A stretch of DNA of 64,000 nt, taken from Rhizobium rosettiformans W3 (GTDB taxonomy: Bacteria > Pseudomonadota > Alphaproteobacteria > Rhizobiales > Rhizobiaceae). The stretch covers positions 1-64,000 of the forward strand of contig NZ_STGU01000007.1 in the NCBI RefSeq assembly GCF_004912135.1, in the 5' to 3' direction. The position numbers and the translations under genes were made by a program. Each line of letters opens with the position of its first letter. Position 1 is the stretch's first letter. Shown here piece after piece: positions 9,513 to 18,710 of this stretch. The notes below the pieces were generated by a model. That model was not told where the DNA came from and did no database searches. It worked only from the letters and a program-made list of their open reading frames with translations.

Positions 9513-10186
9513 AATTTAGCTTCCTACTCTCGACAACAGGTAAACGTGTTGCCAACGACTGCCCATCGAGATGATAGACGCCCGCACTGCAATCGCTAAG
9601 CGGTTTCGGAGCCTGCTATCTAATGTTGCTGGAGATTTTAGTCAACCGCAGTCCGCTCCGCGTTGTTGAGGTTGCTTAACAAGTGATGAAGTTCGGTAAT
9701 TATCGTATAAGTCGCGCCCTATTTTGTCGCGGGAAACGGATCACCGCTTGAATCTCAGCGAGTTGTCGCAGGGGAGGTGTAGGAGACGTTGCGAGCCCTC
9801 CGGCCGGTCGTTGTCCCAGGTCAAGTGTGCCTGCCTAATCGGCCGGGTTTGCTGACTTGGTTGGGCAGCCGCTACATGGCCGTCACAAACCTAACCTATA
9901 TCGGAAAATCGTTCGTCGCCGTACAGGGCAATCTTCGCGCTAAAACCGCCGAGAGTGGGGTTCTGGATCGTAAGCGCTGTCTGCTGTCACGTAGACCTCT
10001 AAGCGAGTTGGCTTGACCGCGAGATTCGCGCGTCTCATCGTCTTCCTCTTCCATCTTGTGGTCCGGCTTTTCCTGCCAGTGTCCGGACGATCATTAAAAT
10101 TGTCGGGCATGGCGAAACTAGGCTTAAACATCCTTCGTTTAGACATTCGGCGAATTCATAGAGCACTTAGCTCGGGAAGTTTGCAT
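9513..10186. other. Gene-poor stretch
   Basis: About 670 bases without a gene I can support. Short open frames on the plus strand lack ribosome binding sites and protein-like composition. The right part presumably holds the promoter of the following membrane protein gene. Confidence 0.4.
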
Positions 10187-10876
10187 ATGGCCGTTATGTC
10201 AAGGATGCGCTTTGCAATCCTGATGTCTCTTGCGTTGCTGTTCGCTCTCGGGGGAGCCTTGATGGTAGTCGAGGGGCGTGAAGGCGGTTGGCCCGTCTTG
10301 CTGTTCTTCCTGTCCTCGGCTGTTGTCTTCACCGTAGTGCGGTATCCACGAAAGTTAACATCGGAACCCTCTGTCTCGATAGTTGCCGCGTATCCCGAAC
10401 CGGTCACTCTGGTCGGCCAACGGGGTCGGAATTTGTTGATCGCGGGGGTCTCTGCTGTCTTGGCATTGATACCAAGCTCATTTTCCCCAGCCTATGCTTT
10501 GCCCGGCGGCGTGATTAGCCATCTGGCCTTCTCAATGGTTTTCGGGGTCCCTGCACTCGTATTGGCAGCGGTGGCCATAAGGCCTAATCGGCTCACACTG
10601 GATTCGGAAGGAATGAAGTTCACAACCCTCCTTTCCACCAAACAGTGGAGTTGGCGCGATGTCCAGGACTTCACACCGGTTTCTTCCATTACGCGAGCAG
10701 GCAGGATAATCCCTGTCAGGCAGATTATTGGATTCACCGACCGCAATGCCGATGAGCCGGGGCGCTCTGCCCCACAGAGCGGAAAGAACTCGATGTTTGC
10801 CAACCAATTTGCTGTCTCCGACGAAGAACTCGCCTCAGCGCTAAACTTCTGGAGAAGACGTGGGGTAGCAGATTAG
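10187..10876 (+). CDS. Membrane protein with PH-like C-terminal half
   Basis: Read from the ATG at 10187, this is about 230 residues. Two hydrophobic segments lie at the N-terminus (AILMSLALLFALGGALMVV and VLLFFLSSAVVFTVV) and two in the middle. A soluble C-terminal part begins RPNRLTLDSEGM and has the alternating pattern ending in FWRRRG seen in small bacterial membrane-anchored PH-like proteins. Upstream starts (TTG 10013, ATG 10112) are possible, but the protein-like character begins at 10187. No operon partner; the function is unknown. Confidence 0.55.
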   Translation: MAVMSRMRFAILMSLALLFALGGALMVVEGREGGWPVLLFFLSSAVVFTVVRYPRKLTSEPSVSIVAAYPEPVTLVGQRGRNLLIAGVSAVLALIPSSFSPAYALPGGVISHLAFSMVFGVPALVLAAVAIRPNRLTLDSEGMKFTTLLSTKQWSWRDVQDFTPVSSITRAGRIIPVRQIIGFTDRNADEPGRSAPQSGKNSMFANQFAVSDEELASALNFWRRRGVAD

Positions 10877-10904
10877 TTGCCTGCACTTTGACGCTTCGTC
10901 AAAA

Positions 10905-11095
10905 GACCAAGGCAGCAGCTCATCGATCTGGCTCTGCTCGTGGCCGGAGACGATGGCAGTGAGAGTGCTGGTCAAGTAGGCCCTGCGGATCGACGGCATT
11001 CAGTCTGCACGTCTCAATCAGCGAGGCGATGGTTGCCCAGTTCTCGGCCCAGCGTCATGTCCTGCAAAGAGTGCGTTATTCCGATTAAGGGTAAC
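10905..11095 (-). pseudogene. Degenerate IS66 tnpC 3' fragment
   Basis: On the minus strand this stretch matches, with many substitutions and small gaps, the 3' part of the intact tnpC further right (about 11865-12060). Shared blocks include ATCTGGCTCTG, CCTGCGGATCGAC and GCAAAGAGTGCGTT, in the same order and spacing. It is frame-broken, so it is the relic of a second, older IS66 insertion. Confidence 0.8.
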
Positions 11096-11214
11096 CGCTA
11101 CTTCCAACCCACGTTCGCCACGGGTCTACGTTCTCTTCAGAGTGATGCGCACTGGCGTATCAAATGCTTTGTGTACTACACAGGTTGTGCCGCTAGCGTT
11201 GGGGATTCTTCAAA

Positions 11215-11784
11215 ATGACGAGCTTTCGGACCGCATCAGTGCTAATCTCGTCTTCGCTGTTTGTTGCCACCGCGTTGGCCATCTTCCCCACGGCCAACGC
11301 TGCCATCGCTGACGACACGACATCAGTGACAGAATACTTCTTTGCGAAGAATCCCAAGGAAGCATATCCTCAATTTCAGAGTACCAACGTTCACCTGATT
11401 TATTCTTGCATCTATGCGAGAGGCGTTGAGCCCACAAGTGTTTGTGAAGACTTGAGCGCTATTGCGGCGAGGAACGGGCTGGTAACCTACCTGAGGTCGC
11501 GTTTTGAAGATCAGATCGGGGTGAACTTCTTGATCTCGGGCAGTAAGCGCCCAGCAAATAGTTTTAAGCATGTTTATGGTGCCTGCGGCTTCAGAGATCG
11601 GATCAATCGGTCAATCGTGATCATAGAAAAGCGGATCAGGCCCGACGATTTGGAGAGATGCTTCTATACGTCGTCTCTAGTCCATTTAGGATTCTACGTT
11701 GATACAACGATATCAGCAAAGATCGACCGGCAGTCCTTTGACGAGATCGTGGCTCATTACGTTGGTTCTAATGCGCCACCATGA
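11215..11784 (+). CDS. Secreted protein of unknown function
   Basis: A 189-residue protein with a clear Sec signal peptide: a short polar start, a hydrophobic core (VLISSSLFVATALAIF) and a likely cleavage after TANA, about residue 29. The mature part has four cysteines, which could form disulfides in the periplasm. No enzymatic motif is recognised. It stands alone between the IS66 relic and the complete IS66 element, so it may be cargo trapped between insertions. Confidence 0.6.
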   Translation: MTSFRTASVLISSSLFVATALAIFPTANAAIADDTTSVTEYFFAKNPKEAYPQFQSTNVHLIYSCIYARGVEPTSVCEDLSAIAARNGLVTYLRSRFEDQIGVNFLISGSKRPANSFKHVYGACGFRDRINRSIVIIEKRIRPDDLERCFYTSSLVHLGFYVDTTISAKIDRQSFDEIVAHYVGSNAPP

Positions 11785-11819
11785 CGGCCCCGAACGCGTA
11801 ATGCCCCCCAACGAGCGCA

Positions 11820-13421
11820 TTAGGCTTTCGGCTTTCGCCCTGGATCATATACATTGTAGTTCCAGGGAAGCAGGCCTTCAATCTGGCTCTGTTTGTGTCC
11901 GTTGACGATAGCGGTGAGCGTCGTGGTCAAATAGGCCTGCGGATCGACAGCATTGAGCTTGCAGGTCTCAATCAGTGAGGCGATCATTGCCCAGTTCTCT
12001 GCTCCGGCATCATGGCCCGCAAAGAGTGCGTTCTTCCGATTGAGGGCTATCGGCCGGATGGTCCGCTCGACGCTATTGTTGTCAATCTCGATGCGGCCGT
12101 CGGTCAGGAAGAGCTTCAGTCCATCCCAATATTTGGCGATGTAGGCTAGTGCCTCCCCGAGCGGCGACTTCGTTGCCACGCGGGCGCGGTGATGGACGAG
12201 CCAGCTATGTAGGTTTGCGACGAGTGGCGCTGATCGCTCTTGCCGTCCAGCGAGACGAGCCTCGGGATCAAGACCGCGCAGTTCGGCTTCAATACGATAC
12301 AGCTCGCCGATCCGCTTGACGCCATCCTCGGCAATCGGTGCTGACCCGTTGCGGGTGATCTCCACCAGCTTGCGCCGGGCATGCGCCCAGCAATAGGCAA
12401 GCTGAATGTCTGGGCCGATACGCTCTGGTGCGATCAGCCTATTGTCTCCCGCATAGCCATCCACTTGTAGGATGCCGGAGAAGCCCTGCAGTATTTGTTC
12501 GGCATGAATGCCTCCCCGGCCAGGAGCATAGGTGAAGGCAACACTTGGCGGAGCACCGCCGCCCCACGGGCGATCATCCCGCGCCAGCGCCCAGAAGTAT
12601 CCGGTCTTCGTCTTGCGGGAGCCCGGATCGAGAACCGGGGCACAGGTCTCATCCATGAACAGCTTGGTTGAGCGCTTCAGGTCGGCGATCAACGCATCAA
12701 AGACGGGCCGCAGTTCATAGGCTGCCCGACCGACCCAGTCGGCCAGCGTGGACCGGTCGAGGTCGATTCCTTGGCGGCTCATGATCTGCGCCTGCCGATA
12801 GAGTGGAAGGTGATCCGCATACTTAGAGACCAGCACATACGCGACGGTCGCTTCCGTCGGCAGCCCAGCCTGAATCAACCGTGCCGGAGCTGAGGCTTGG
12901 ACGACCCCGTCGGTGCAGGCACGGCAGGCATACTTAGGGCGGCGGGTGACGATCACGCGGAACTGTGCGGGGATCACGTCCAACCGCTCGGAGACATCCT
13001 CGCCAATGCAATGCAGGCAACCGCCGCAGCCACAGATCAGCCTCTCTGGCTCAATAACTTCCTCGATACGCGGGAGATGCTTCGGAAACGAGCCGCGATT
13101 GATCGCACGTGGCTTGGCAATCCTATTTGCCGCAGGAACGTCCGCCTCATCCTCTGCATGGATTACGGCCATAGCCGTTTCCAGGTCTTCCAGCGCCAGG
13201 TCGAATTGGTCAGGATCGGTCTTCTCGGATTTGCGTCCGAAGGCTGCCTGCTTGAATGCTGCGACCAGCTTCTCAAGCCGTTCGATCCGCTCATCCTTGC
13301 GGGCGATATGCTCGTCCTTGCTCGCTATCGCGACATCCTTGGCCGCCTCGCGTGCTTGCGCCGCGATCAGGATCGCCTTCAGGGTGGCAACATCATCGGG
13401 AAGGTCGGCGGCATCGAGCAT
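11820..13421 (-). CDS. tnpC: IS66 family transposase TnpC
   Basis: A 533-residue DDE transposase of the IS66 family, full length. An N-terminal helical region contains heptad-like repeats (SKDEHIARKDERIERLEKL). A zinc-finger-like CGCGGCLHCIGED block and C..C (YACRACT) follow. The catalytic domain has LFMDETCAP, LQVDGYAG and DNNSVERTIRP giving the D, D and E. It provides strand transfer for the element. It lies downstream of tnpA-tnpB with a gap of about 70 bases. No frameshift is seen, so it may be active. Confidence 0.95.
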   Translation of the reverse strand: MLDAADLPDDVATLKAILIAAQAREAAKDVAIASKDEHIARKDERIERLEKLVAAFKQAAFGRKSEKTDPDQFDLALEDLETAMAVIHAEDEADVPAANRIAKPRAINRGSFPKHLPRIEEVIEPERLICGCGGCLHCIGEDVSERLDVIPAQFRVIVTRRPKYACRACTDGVVQASAPARLIQAGLPTEATVAYVLVSKYADHLPLYRQAQIMSRQGIDLDRSTLADWVGRAAYELRPVFDALIADLKRSTKLFMDETCAPVLDPGSRKTKTGYFWALARDDRPWGGGAPPSVAFTYAPGRGGIHAEQILQGFSGILQVDGYAGDNRLIAPERIGPDIQLAYCWAHARRKLVEITRNGSAPIAEDGVKRIGELYRIEAELRGLDPEARLAGRQERSAPLVANLHSWLVHHRARVATKSPLGEALAYIAKYWDGLKLFLTDGRIEIDNNSVERTIRPIALNRKNALFAGHDAGAENWAMIASLIETCKLNAVDPQAYLTTTLTAIVNGHKQSQIEGLLPWNYNVYDPGRKPKA

Positions 13422-13490
13422 GGCTGGAAGCTACCAAATCCGGAGCCGATTTGCCTTTGGAATTTGCCGTGCTGAGTCATCGTGCCGCAG

Positions 13491-13844
13491 CTACTCGATG
13501 GCCTCCGGGATTCTCGTCTGGATGGCATGAACCCGCCGCCAATCGAGGCCAGCAAACAGTGCTTCGAATTGGGCGTGGGTGAGTGTCATCAACCCGTCCT
13601 TGATGCCGGGCCAGGTGAATGTGTGCTCTTCCAGCCGTTTGTAGGCCATGACGATCCCGGAACCGTCCCAGTAGATCAGCTTCAACCGGTCCGCCTTGCG
13701 GGACCGGAACACGAAGACCGTTCCAGTGAACGGGTCCTTGTGCAGTTCGTTCTTCACCAGCGCCGCCAAGCCGTCATGACCCTTGCGGAAATCCACGGGT
13801 TTGGTCGCCACCATGATCCTGACGCGGTTCGATGGAAAGATCAT
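13491..13844 (-). CDS. tnpB: IS66 accessory protein TnpB (IS66 Orf2)
   Basis: A 117-residue protein of the IS66 Orf2 family, recognised by RIMVATKPVDFRKGHDGLAA at the N-terminus and the FVFRSRKADRLKLIYWDGSG core. It is full length for the family and required together with TnpC for transposition in characterised members. Its ATG overlaps the tnpA stop by four bases, the coupling normal in this family. Confidence 0.95.
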   Translation of the reverse strand: MIFPSNRVRIMVATKPVDFRKGHDGLAALVKNELHKDPFTGTVFVFRSRKADRLKLIYWDGSGIVMAYKRLEEHTFTWPGIKDGLMTLTHAQFEALFAGLDWRRVHAIQTRIPEAIE

Positions 13845-14230
13845 GTCGCCGCCGCCAGGGCGCGGGCGATGGCAGCGATCCGGGCAGCAGACGCACCTTC
13901 CTCAAGACGGATTGTGACGGGACCGACGGCAATCTCGGCGCGCGTAGCAGCCTTTGCCGTCGGCGGCTCCGGCAATGACGTCTCGATAACCATTGCCGCA
14001 AACTCGACTGCTTCTTCCGGCTCTGGCAGCACCAGCTTGCCCTGCCGAGCCAACGTCCGCCACGATGACAGGTGGTTGGCCTTCAGCCCGTAGCGTTCAG
14101 CCACTTCATTCACCGTCACGCCTGGTCTCAAACTCTCCGAAACGATCCGTGCCTTGACCTTGTCAGGCCAATGGCGGTGCGCCTCACGCCTGCTCCGCCC
14201 CGTTGTGAGAACCTCCAACGTACTCTCCAT
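13841..14230 (-). CDS. tnpA: IS66 accessory protein TnpA (HTH)
   Basis: A 129-residue protein with an N-terminal helix-turn-helix (KARIVSESLRPGVTVNEVAE, then YGLKANHLSSWRTLARQGK) of the IS3/IS66 Orf1 type, followed by an Ala-rich C-terminus. First gene of the element, overlapping tnpB. It probably recognises the terminal repeats. No frameshift is seen. Confidence 0.93.
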   Translation of the reverse strand: MESTLEVLTTGRSRREAHRHWPDKVKARIVSESLRPGVTVNEVAERYGLKANHLSSWRTLARQGKLVLPEPEEAVEFAAMVIETSLPEPPTAKAATRAEIAVGPVTIRLEEGASAARIAAIARALAAAT

Positions 14231-14488
14231 GGAGAAACTCCTTGTCGCTCATCCATGGAATGTCGATCACAGATCAGGCAGCGGCTGCCAATGTGGGGGC
14301 GGAACAGCGCTTACTCTGGATCGTTGGGTGGAGCCCCCCAAGACTGGGTATAGAAACTCGTCGGAACGGTCCATGGCGTGCAGGGCAGGGAGGCGGGGCA
14401 GTGCACCAAATTACTTTGCAACTCGCGCAAACCATTCGACAACCTTCGGTCTATCCGGCATGAAGTGCCCAGTGATTGAGGGGAAGCT

Positions 14489-16876
14489 ATGTATGTACCG
14501 CCATGGACGATTTTTGCTGGTCTCGGGGTTCTTGATCGTCGTGATCTCTGCAACCTGATTGCGAGCTTCGAGGCGACGACATTGTTGTCCATGAGCGTGG
14601 ATCGGGTCAGCGATATCATCTCTCGATTTCACAAGGACGGTGAGTCGTCGGATACCGAGGCCTTCGCCCGCCGTTTGAAGGCGGCCGCTGACGACCTGTT
14701 CGTATCTGACGTCTTGGAACGCGCTTTACGCATTCGACTGTGGGTAAGGATCGCTACGGCGCTCGATCTGGATGTGACAATTCCCCTGTCGTCGAGAAGA
14801 GCCAATGCCGTCGGCGCGGGTGTGGCTTCCAAGGCATCCTCCGTGATGTCCGTGCCAGTTGCGGATGAAAGTGAAGAGACACAGCAGACAGGGATTCAGA
14901 GAGCTTGGCAGGCAGTGAAGGCGCTCCGTAGACGCCCGCATCAGGATTTCTCTTTCCTGGTAGCCGAGCAGGCGCAACTCGTCGCAAAAGCTGTTGCCGA
15001 GGCGGCGGTATCCGGTGATGTCCCAGACGATCTCGCCACCGAACTCGAAGAGCGTGTACGGGACCATATCCAGAGGCTTCCACCCGAGCTCCATGATGAC
15101 GCCATGCGTCACGCATTGACCGCGGGAGACCGTGCCTCGCTTACCGTACTCGCGACGGGAACGGCGGCGTTCTCAATTGGCATGGGCGTCAATCTCGCGG
15201 GGTTCAGCGCATATATTCTCGCCGCCCAGACGTCGGCGTTCATCCCGTTTATGAGCGGACCAGCCGTCGTGTCTACACTGTTCATGCTCGCAAACCCACT
15301 GTTCAGTATTCCTGCCGTCCTTGGTGTCGGATACCTTGCCAACAACTATGTGAACGGCGGGCAGGCCGCCAAGCTGGCGGCTCTCGTTTCAGTCCAGCTG
15401 TCACTCCGTGGCCTGTCAGCGGGACGAGATGGACTAGCGGTTGCACTGAATGATTTCCGGTCCGCCACCGAGGCCGATCTTGCTATGCTCCCGAAGGAAG
15501 TGGAGGGGGGTACCATCTCTCGCAACGCGGCCATCGTCAGTGCGACGGGCGGCAGCTTGCCGAAGGCTCCTGGAAATCTAAAAGCCTTCGCTACCGCCTC
15601 GGATAGACGGGGCACTCTGCTCGAAGGTGTGCTTTCAAAGAAGCAGGGGGACGGGCTCGAGGTGGCAGCCGTGACAGCTCTGTCGGCGGGAGACATGCTA
15701 TACAATGCGGTATCCATCGATCCAATGGTACTCGCCGCGGCGGACTTCTCCCGCTCGGAGGACCTCGGCGACATCTTCCAGTTCAGCGTGTTCGCTAACC
15801 GCGTCGGATCGATGGGCGAGGCTGCCGCAGGTGGCGCAGCCAATAACCTTCGCGGATATGTTTCGGAGCAGCTCGTGGCCGCGCGTCTGGTGGAAGTCGG
15901 ACACGTGGTCAGCTTCCCCGAGACATCGAACAATGCAGGGTTCGATCTCATCGTGGACGGAGTGCCATTCCAGGTTAAGTGCTTGCAGAGCCTGGAAGGC
16001 TTGAGAACGCATTTCGCGAAGTATCCTGACATGCCCGTCTACGCCAATTCCGAGTTGGCGGAGGCTGTCATCAACAGCGGGGCAGAGTGGTCGAAACTCG
16101 TGTTCTATGTCGACGGATTCGACCGCGAGATCGCCGACTTTATCATGACGACCTCCCTGGAAGCTGGCGAGGCTCTGGGTGACTTGAATGTCCCTTACTT
16201 TGCCATGGCCGTTTCCTCGGCCCGTAATCTTCATCGTGTCTGGCGCGGTCGCATGCCGTTGTCCGACCTGCCTTTCTCCATGGTGTTGGATGCGAGTGTG
16301 AAGGGTGGCCTCGCCACAGTCGGAACTCTGTCGGGCAAGGCACTCGGGCTTCTGGCATTCGGTCCCGCAGGCGCTCTCGTTCTCGGCGGCGTCGGAGGAG
16401 TCGGCGCTCTGGTCGGGGCAGGGTGGACAAGGGAGCAGGCGACCCGCTTGCTGTCCTCCGAATGGCTTTCTGAACTTGATCGGTCCACCGAGCTGTTCCG
16501 GATGGCGGTTTCAATGGCAGTTCGTGCCAAGGTCGCCATGCTCAAGGAAAAGCAGGCCAGCGTTCCGAATACTGTTCCCGAAATCAATGACTGGATTAGC
16601 GCGCGCTTTGCCGATGACATCCTGTTCCTCGAGGAGGTTGCCTATGACCTTGCGGTGACTATTCCGACCATGAGTCACCCTGCGAAGGCGCGGGCCGGTC
16701 TGTCGGCCATGGATGCGGCCAAGGTCCACCCCCTTGCCGTTGAGAAGGAGTTGACTGACCTTCTCAAGGTCTTGAGGTCCGAGCCTTCGAAAACGCAGGC
16801 GGCAGGCAAAAAGGTGTCCGAGGCTTGGTCTTCCCTGAAATCGAGGATTCCATCAGGTCGGAGCAGACCATCATGA
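14489..16876 (+). CDS. Membrane protein with restriction-endonuclease-like core
   Basis: A 795-residue protein; the ATG at 14489 has GAGGGG a few bases upstream. Residues 1-200 are helical. Residues about 215-290 contain Gly/Ala-rich hydrophobic segments likely to span or insert into membrane, with another such block near 610-650. Between them lies a PD-(D/E)XK-type core: E460 in GYVSEQ, then D486 and D490 in GFDLIVDG, then K497 in FQVKC. This is the classic acidic-acidic-x-Lys nuclease signature. It is inferred to be a membrane-associated nuclease effector or a nuclease-fold binding domain. The stop overlaps the next gene by ATGA, so the two probably work together. Confidence 0.6.
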   Translation: MYVPPWTIFAGLGVLDRRDLCNLIASFEATTLLSMSVDRVSDIISRFHKDGESSDTEAFARRLKAAADDLFVSDVLERALRIRLWVRIATALDLDVTIPLSSRRANAVGAGVASKASSVMSVPVADESEETQQTGIQRAWQAVKALRRRPHQDFSFLVAEQAQLVAKAVAEAAVSGDVPDDLATELEERVRDHIQRLPPELHDDAMRHALTAGDRASLTVLATGTAAFSIGMGVNLAGFSAYILAAQTSAFIPFMSGPAVVSTLFMLANPLFSIPAVLGVGYLANNYVNGGQAAKLAALVSVQLSLRGLSAGRDGLAVALNDFRSATEADLAMLPKEVEGGTISRNAAIVSATGGSLPKAPGNLKAFATASDRRGTLLEGVLSKKQGDGLEVAAVTALSAGDMLYNAVSIDPMVLAAADFSRSEDLGDIFQFSVFANRVGSMGEAAAGGAANNLRGYVSEQLVAARLVEVGHVVSFPETSNNAGFDLIVDGVPFQVKCLQSLEGLRTHFAKYPDMPVYANSELAEAVINSGAEWSKLVFYVDGFDREIADFIMTTSLEAGEALGDLNVPYFAMAVSSARNLHRVWRGRMPLSDLPFSMVLDASVKGGLATVGTLSGKALGLLAFGPAGALVLGGVGGVGALVGAGWTREQATRLLSSEWLSELDRSTELFRMAVSMAVRAKVAMLKEKQASVPNTVPEINDWISARFADDILFLEEVAYDLAVTIPTMSHPAKARAGLSAMDAAKVHPLAVEKELTDLLKVLRSEPSKTQAAGKKVSEAWSSLKSRIPSGRSRPS

Positions 16877-17460
16877 TCGACTGGGATTTCACGGGACTGA
16901 GCGACGAGGAGATCGACGCCTACATGCGTGCAATCAAGAGCGGTGACGATCTTCGCGGACACTTCGGAGAGCGCTCTCTAGACTTCATCGTGCGCAATTA
17001 CGTCAGGTTGGCACAGATTGGAGAGCTCGAGAAATCGTGGCTAACGACCTATGTCTTCACATCTCACTTCCAAGATGTCGGCTTCGACAAGCTCAAGGCG
17101 ATTTTCGACGCGTGCGACCGGTCAATACTACAGGCTCATCATGATTGCGTTCCGGTTGCTGAAGGCATATCGACCGAGAGGATTTCCCTCTTCCGTGGAT
17201 GTGCGGGTCCTGTTCACACTCCGGGAATGTCGTGGACCACGTCGCTCGACAAGGCGATCCACTACGCCAAATGGCATGTTGAATGGCACTTGAGGCCTGG
17301 GCAGGCTCCTGAGATGGCTGTCTACGCTACCACAGTCGAATTACGTGAGGTGTATTGCCGGGTAAATCGAAACGAGGACGAGTTCATCGTGGTGCCGGAC
17401 AACCTCTGGCGCATCGATATTCCCGAAAGCGAATTCAGGCTCGACCGCCCGAGACACTGA
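16873..17460 (+). CDS. ADP-ribosyltransferase-like protein coupled to the nuclease-fold membrane protein
   Basis: 195 residues from the ATG at 16873, which overlaps the preceding stop. The C-terminal half shows the spaced signature of R-S-E ADP-ribosyltransferases: R108 in SLFRGC, S120-W-T-T after PGM, and E168-x-E170 in NRNEDEFIVVP, with the final hydrophobic strand expected after the second Glu. The N-terminal 95 residues are helical with no motif. It may modify a cytoplasmic target as a toxin or regulator, with the large partner as sensor, anchor or second effector. This is motif reading only; a distant non-catalytic relative is possible. Confidence 0.55.
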   Translation: MIDWDFTGLSDEEIDAYMRAIKSGDDLRGHFGERSLDFIVRNYVRLAQIGELEKSWLTTYVFTSHFQDVGFDKLKAIFDACDRSILQAHHDCVPVAEGISTERISLFRGCAGPVHTPGMSWTTSLDKAIHYAKWHVEWHLRPGQAPEMAVYATTVELREVYCRVNRNEDEFIVVPDNLWRIDIPESEFRLDRPRH

Positions 17461-17768
17461 CGCAGCGCTGCCGACACCTATTGGCCAAACAGGCTTACAG
17501 GGCTAATCGCTCATGACCGATTATCGGGGCGAAGGCATGGACGTCGAAGCGGTGGTTGGTCGATCCCCTGCGGCACCTTCCGACGGCCGACTGCCTTGAA
17601 ACCTTTCCTGCAAATGGCAGAGCCGAGAGAATCCTTCTGGAGAACTCGACTGGCATCCTTTGATTTTTTCACTGGTCTTCCCACAAGGCCTGATTGTTCG
17701 ACGACAGCACCATGTGACGGGATCGACAACTAGGCAACCGATAACTCCTGGGCCGTCGCCTATTCATC
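17461..17768. other. Gene-free stretch
   Basis: About 300 bases with no supported gene. The plus-strand frame at 17660-17917 has no protein-like composition and lies antisense to the small membrane gene. No hairpin with a T-run was found after the ADP-ribosyltransferase-like gene. Confidence 0.4.
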
Positions 17769-17900
17769 TCAGATCAGAACCCATCCCAGGGTCCCGAACA
17801 CGATCAAGGCGACAAGCGCCAGTAGGAAGATGTTTCCCCCTGGCCCGAGGTCAGGTTCATACTTCGGGTCTGGTGAGTTTTTATCGTATCCAGATACCAT
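17769..17900 (-). CDS. 43-residue small membrane protein
   Basis: On the minus strand an ATG at 17900 is preceded by GGGGAG about six bases upstream. It opens a 43-codon frame: a polar, Pro/Asp-rich first half (SPDPKYEPDLGPGG) followed by one transmembrane helix (NIFLLALVALIVFGTLGWVL) that ends the protein. The good ribosome site and clean single-helix topology make it more than a chance frame. Function unknown; it runs divergently from the gene at 18002 and could be a small membrane partner or toxin of the neighbouring conflict genes. Confidence 0.5.
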   Translation of the reverse strand: MVSGYDKNSPDPKYEPDLGPGGNIFLLALVALIVFGTLGWVLI

Positions 17901-18001
17901 CTTGGTCTCCCCGGTAGCCGTTGATAGTAGGATGTTATTTCAGATAATCAACGTAATGCTGAAGACTACGACCCGCGCCTGAAGTTGAAAAAGAGGTAGC
18001 C

Positions 18002-18622
18002 ATGACCAGCTCGACCACGACCAACAGCGAAGCAGTCCAAACCGAGCTTGATCAGTTCATCTTTCGGAACGTGGAGGAGATGGCGTTTGAGCCTTCCGAA
18101 TGGGAGGCGTCGACGCTTCTGGAAGTGTTGGCGCTACCTCGTGTGACGGTCATGCGTCCTCCGGTGGAACAGTTACTTGAGATCGGCATGCGTCCAAATG
18201 ACTGCCACGCTAATTGTGCGGCGCAGGCTGCAAACGACACGGAAGGCCGGAGCCGCCACGTTTCGGGATGGTATATTTATGGCTCCGATCTGATACTTCA
18301 CTCGGTAGTGGATATCGGAGGGGACTGGTATTGTCTCACGCCGCAGACAGCCACTTTGCCTTCACGGTTCCAGTTCATCCCCGACAGCCAGATTGAATGG
18401 CGCGAATCGGCAAACGGGTCGGGTATGGACGCATATCGGGGTGGAAGACCGCTTCCTTTGGCGCTCCGCAAATACCCCCACGTTCATGTTCAGATGCGGA
18501 ATGAGTTCATGGCGCTGATCGCGGCGGGTGTGGCTGCCGTGGATGCGCGGGACCGAGTGGACGCCAACTGGGCTGCGGCACTTCTGAAACTCGAGCCAAC
18601 ACGTGAGCCATTCCTCCTGTGA
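18002..18622 (+). CDS. Papain-like-fold candidate of unknown function
   Basis: 206 residues; the ATG at 18002 has AGAGG six bases upstream. The middle contains C68 in NDCHANC, H100 in LILHSVV and D108 in GGDWYCLTPQ. That Cys-His-Asp order and the alternating W/Y-rich strands suggest a papain/NlpC-like hydrolase fold. There is no signal peptide, so it acts in the cytoplasm. The next gene begins 88 bases after its stop with its own ribosome site. Proteolytic or amidase activity is a guess from motif order. Confidence 0.45.
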   Translation: MTSSTTTNSEAVQTELDQFIFRNVEEMAFEPSEWEASTLLEVLALPRVTVMRPPVEQLLEIGMRPNDCHANCAAQAANDTEGRSRHVSGWYIYGSDLILHSVVDIGGDWYCLTPQTATLPSRFQFIPDSQIEWRESANGSGMDAYRGGRPLPLALRKYPHVHVQMRNEFMALIAAGVAAVDARDRVDANWAAALLKLEPTREPFLL

Positions 18623-18710
18623 CAGGTGTGAAGCGCAGAAGGATTTTGGGGACTCTTTTGGTCGGCCGATGTCGGGCATTCTCTGGACATCCAATCGAAG
18701 GAGATACCTG

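Larger units (their letters stand above)
11798..14314 (-). mobile_element. IS66-family insertion sequence
   Basis: It contains the three standard IS66 genes tnpA, tnpB and tnpC, all on the minus strand. A probable terminal repeat lies at the tnpA side: on the minus strand it begins GTAAGCGCTGTTCCGCC at 14314, matching the usual IS66 end GTAAGCG. At the tnpC side the best candidate, GTAATGCCCCCC from 11798, is only a partial match. I found no 8-bp target duplication at these limits, so the left end may be truncated or placed wrongly. All three genes look intact. Confidence 0.7.

Noticed and set aside
17660-17917. Plus-strand frame between the ART-like and papain-like genes
   Set aside because: No ribosome site or protein-like pattern, and it is antisense to the better supported 43-codon membrane gene.
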